Shown one piece after another: positions 5,739 to 7,039 of a stretch of DNA of 7,039 nucleotides. The stretch is from contig QHBL01000374.1 in assembly GCA_003244125.1 (NCBI GenBank), positions 1-7,039 of the forward strand. Reading direction: 5' to 3'. Origin of the DNA: Chthoniobacterales bacterium. GTDB taxonomy: Bacteria; Verrucomicrobiota; Verrucomicrobiae; Chthoniobacterales; UBA10450. Below the pieces are notes generated by a model. The model was not told where the DNA came from, did no database searches, and was given only the letters and a program-made list of their open reading frames with translations. Numbering within the stretch: the stretch's first letter is position 1; the number at the start of each line of letters is the position of its first letter. The translations under genes were made by a program, and so were the position numbers.

Positions 5739-7039
5739 GTTGTTGATTCAAATCAGTGCGAAGGAATTGGCTGCTCCAGGAATGCATGGTCATGAGGCAA
5801 ACGCGTCGCGCGAACTCACGACCACGCCGGATCGAGCGAACTAATTTGTATTGCTGACGCCAACTCCGGTTCTTTTGCGGAACCAAATCGAGTGCAAGCT
5901 CGCGCTCACCGCTTCGCATGATGGCACGCCGAAGTTGTTCTTTATCGGGCGTGAAAATTCTTACGCTCCTTCGCCCGCGCGAAATCGTGACGTACCATTG
6001 TTGCGCGCTCGATGCGGCGCGAACGGCGGAATCGGAAAACAAGACATGATCTACGGTTTTGCCCTGCGAGCTGTATGAAGTAACTGCGTAGCCGCGTTGA
6101 AGCTGCCGATAATGAGGCGGTAGCACGCGGCCGTCCTTCAACCGAATCGCGCCGCTGGCCAAAACTCGCGCAACCGAAACAATTTCACCGTTCGCAATTC
6201 TTCGGCCCTCAGCCGTCGCACCATTCGTCTTCAATTGCAGTTTATCGCCAGCGCACAAATCCAGAACCAAGGGCAAGCAAACGTTGATCTTATCGAGATG
6301 GTTCGTCGGAAGCTGATGAACTCTTCCGTCAATTTCCAACACGAGACGTTTGTCTGTGTGACCGACGATCTTTGCCTGGTCTCCGCGAGCGCAGTCGCGG
6401 AAATCGCGATTGAAAACAACAACACTGCCCAGCGGATAGTGCCGAAGATCGAGCTTCTGCGCGGCTGTTAGGTCGACTTGTTCGAGCGTCGTGATGCGCG
6501 ATTCATTTCCTGATAGCGCACCGTCGCGACGAAGCCGCTCACGAATCGTCTCGTTCACTGCCCGCACTTCCGCACAGGTTTGGGACACTACAATCGCGGA
6601 CTCGCCGCGCGCAACGAATTCCAGATAGGAATTCGTCAGGCGTTCACCCACCGACGCAAGATCGCATTCCGTGATTGCGCCGAGCTCTTCGAGCTTTCGA
6701 AAGGACTGAGGCAAATTACGCGCCGCTGCGGCCTCCACTGCTTTCCGATAGAGTTCGATACGTTTTCGTTCGCTCGGCGTTTGTCCGCGCCGCGGATTTT
6801 GGCGATGAATTTCAACGAGTTCAGCTGCGCCCAAACCAGAGTAGCGCTCGATCGCGCGAAGCGCGTCCGATGCCTCGACCGGCCCATGCTGACGACTGTC
6901 GCCGGAAAGAATCAGCCGGCCGCGGTGCTCTTGCACTAAGTGAATCAAAATCGAGCAATTGTCGCCCGCCGATTTGCCCCGCTTCATCGACAATCACGAT
7001 GCCGCGCTCGGGCAGTTGTTGCCGTTGCAGACATTCAGC
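5680..7039 (-). CDS. MobF/TraA-type conjugative relaxase, C-terminal helicase part (partial, frameshifted)
   Basis: This is the helicase half of a relaxase-helicase that nicks and unwinds DNA for conjugative transfer. The N-terminal relaxase domain and Walker A lie beyond the right edge. From 7039 one frame reads into IVIVDEAGQIGGRQLLD, the superfamily-1 Walker B/motif II. The reading then moves one base to LIHLVQEHRGRLILSGDSRQ (motif III, GDxxQ) and stays open for over 400 codons. It includes an SH3-like RecD-type segment with NGE, motif V (GYAVTSYSSQGKTVDHVLF, codons near 6093-6040) and motif VI (WYVTISRGRRSVRIF, near 5997-5953), ending at TGA 5680-5682 after a basic tail. Removing one T from the TTTT at 6947-6950 (plus-strand AAAA) joins the parts. 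The open stretch that begins at TTG 6993 is not a real start, since that codon lies inside the out-of-frame Walker B. The gene marks the region as an ICE/IME or integrated plasmid. As read the protein would be truncated. Confidence 0.9.
6947..6950 (-). other. Frameshift site in the relaxase (TTTT run)
   Basis: Coding strand GAT TTT GAT TCA in the Walker B frame becomes GAT TTG ATT CAC with one T less, leading directly into LIHLVQEHRGRLILSGD. Between motif II (VDEAG) and motif III (GDSRQ) the spacing is then normal for this helicase class. Confidence 0.8.

Noticed and set aside
6580..6939. 119-codon plus-strand open frame opposite the relaxase
   Set aside because: Antisense to the helicase between its motif III and later motifs, with no independent protein features.

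Overview
The window most resembles the chromosome of a Verrucomicrobiota bacterium, perhaps a soil Spartobacteria/Chthoniobacterales lineage. This rests on the mix of families (a DUF5069-type protein, bactofilins, an STT3-like GT-C membrane protein, and a MobF-type relaxase with a zinc-ribbon membrane protein beside it), many GTG/TTG-type starts and poor Shine-Dalgarno sequences. It is an inference from recognised proteins, not from a search.

The left half (about 1-3560) is a compact leftward gene cluster, probably one transcription unit. In transcription order it holds a 512-residue GT-C/STT3-like membrane protein (3557-2019), a classical bactofilin (1988-1398), a second bactofilin with two N-terminal zinc ribbons (1376-507) and a DUF5069 protein (498-79). 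The gaps are only 30, 21 and 8 nt. All four frames are open, and the theme is cell-envelope or cytoskeletal scaffolding plus lipid-linked sugar chemistry.

Between the halves lies a leftward tRNA-Ile2 with anticodon CAT (3780-3708). It is followed by a series of inverted repeats and a short AGAAATC tandem repeat leading to the GT-C gene.

The right half (about 3800-7039) is a decayed integrative mobile element. A rightward tyrosine recombinase starts about 75 bp from the 5' end of the tRNA. Facing it are a leftward zinc-ribbon/two-TM protein, a small leftward conserved-looking gene, and the C-terminal helicase half of a leftward MobF/TraA-type conjugative relaxase that runs off the right edge. 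Integrase, zinc-ribbon gene and relaxase each carry one frameshift. In all three the simplest repair is removal of one base from a short A/T run. The zinc-ribbon gene also has an in-frame stop beside its likely original start, apparently made by a 6-nt insertion that perfects an inverted repeat. The neighbouring chromosomal genes show no such lesions, so the right half looks like a dying ICE/IME, unless the single-base shifts are sequencing errors.
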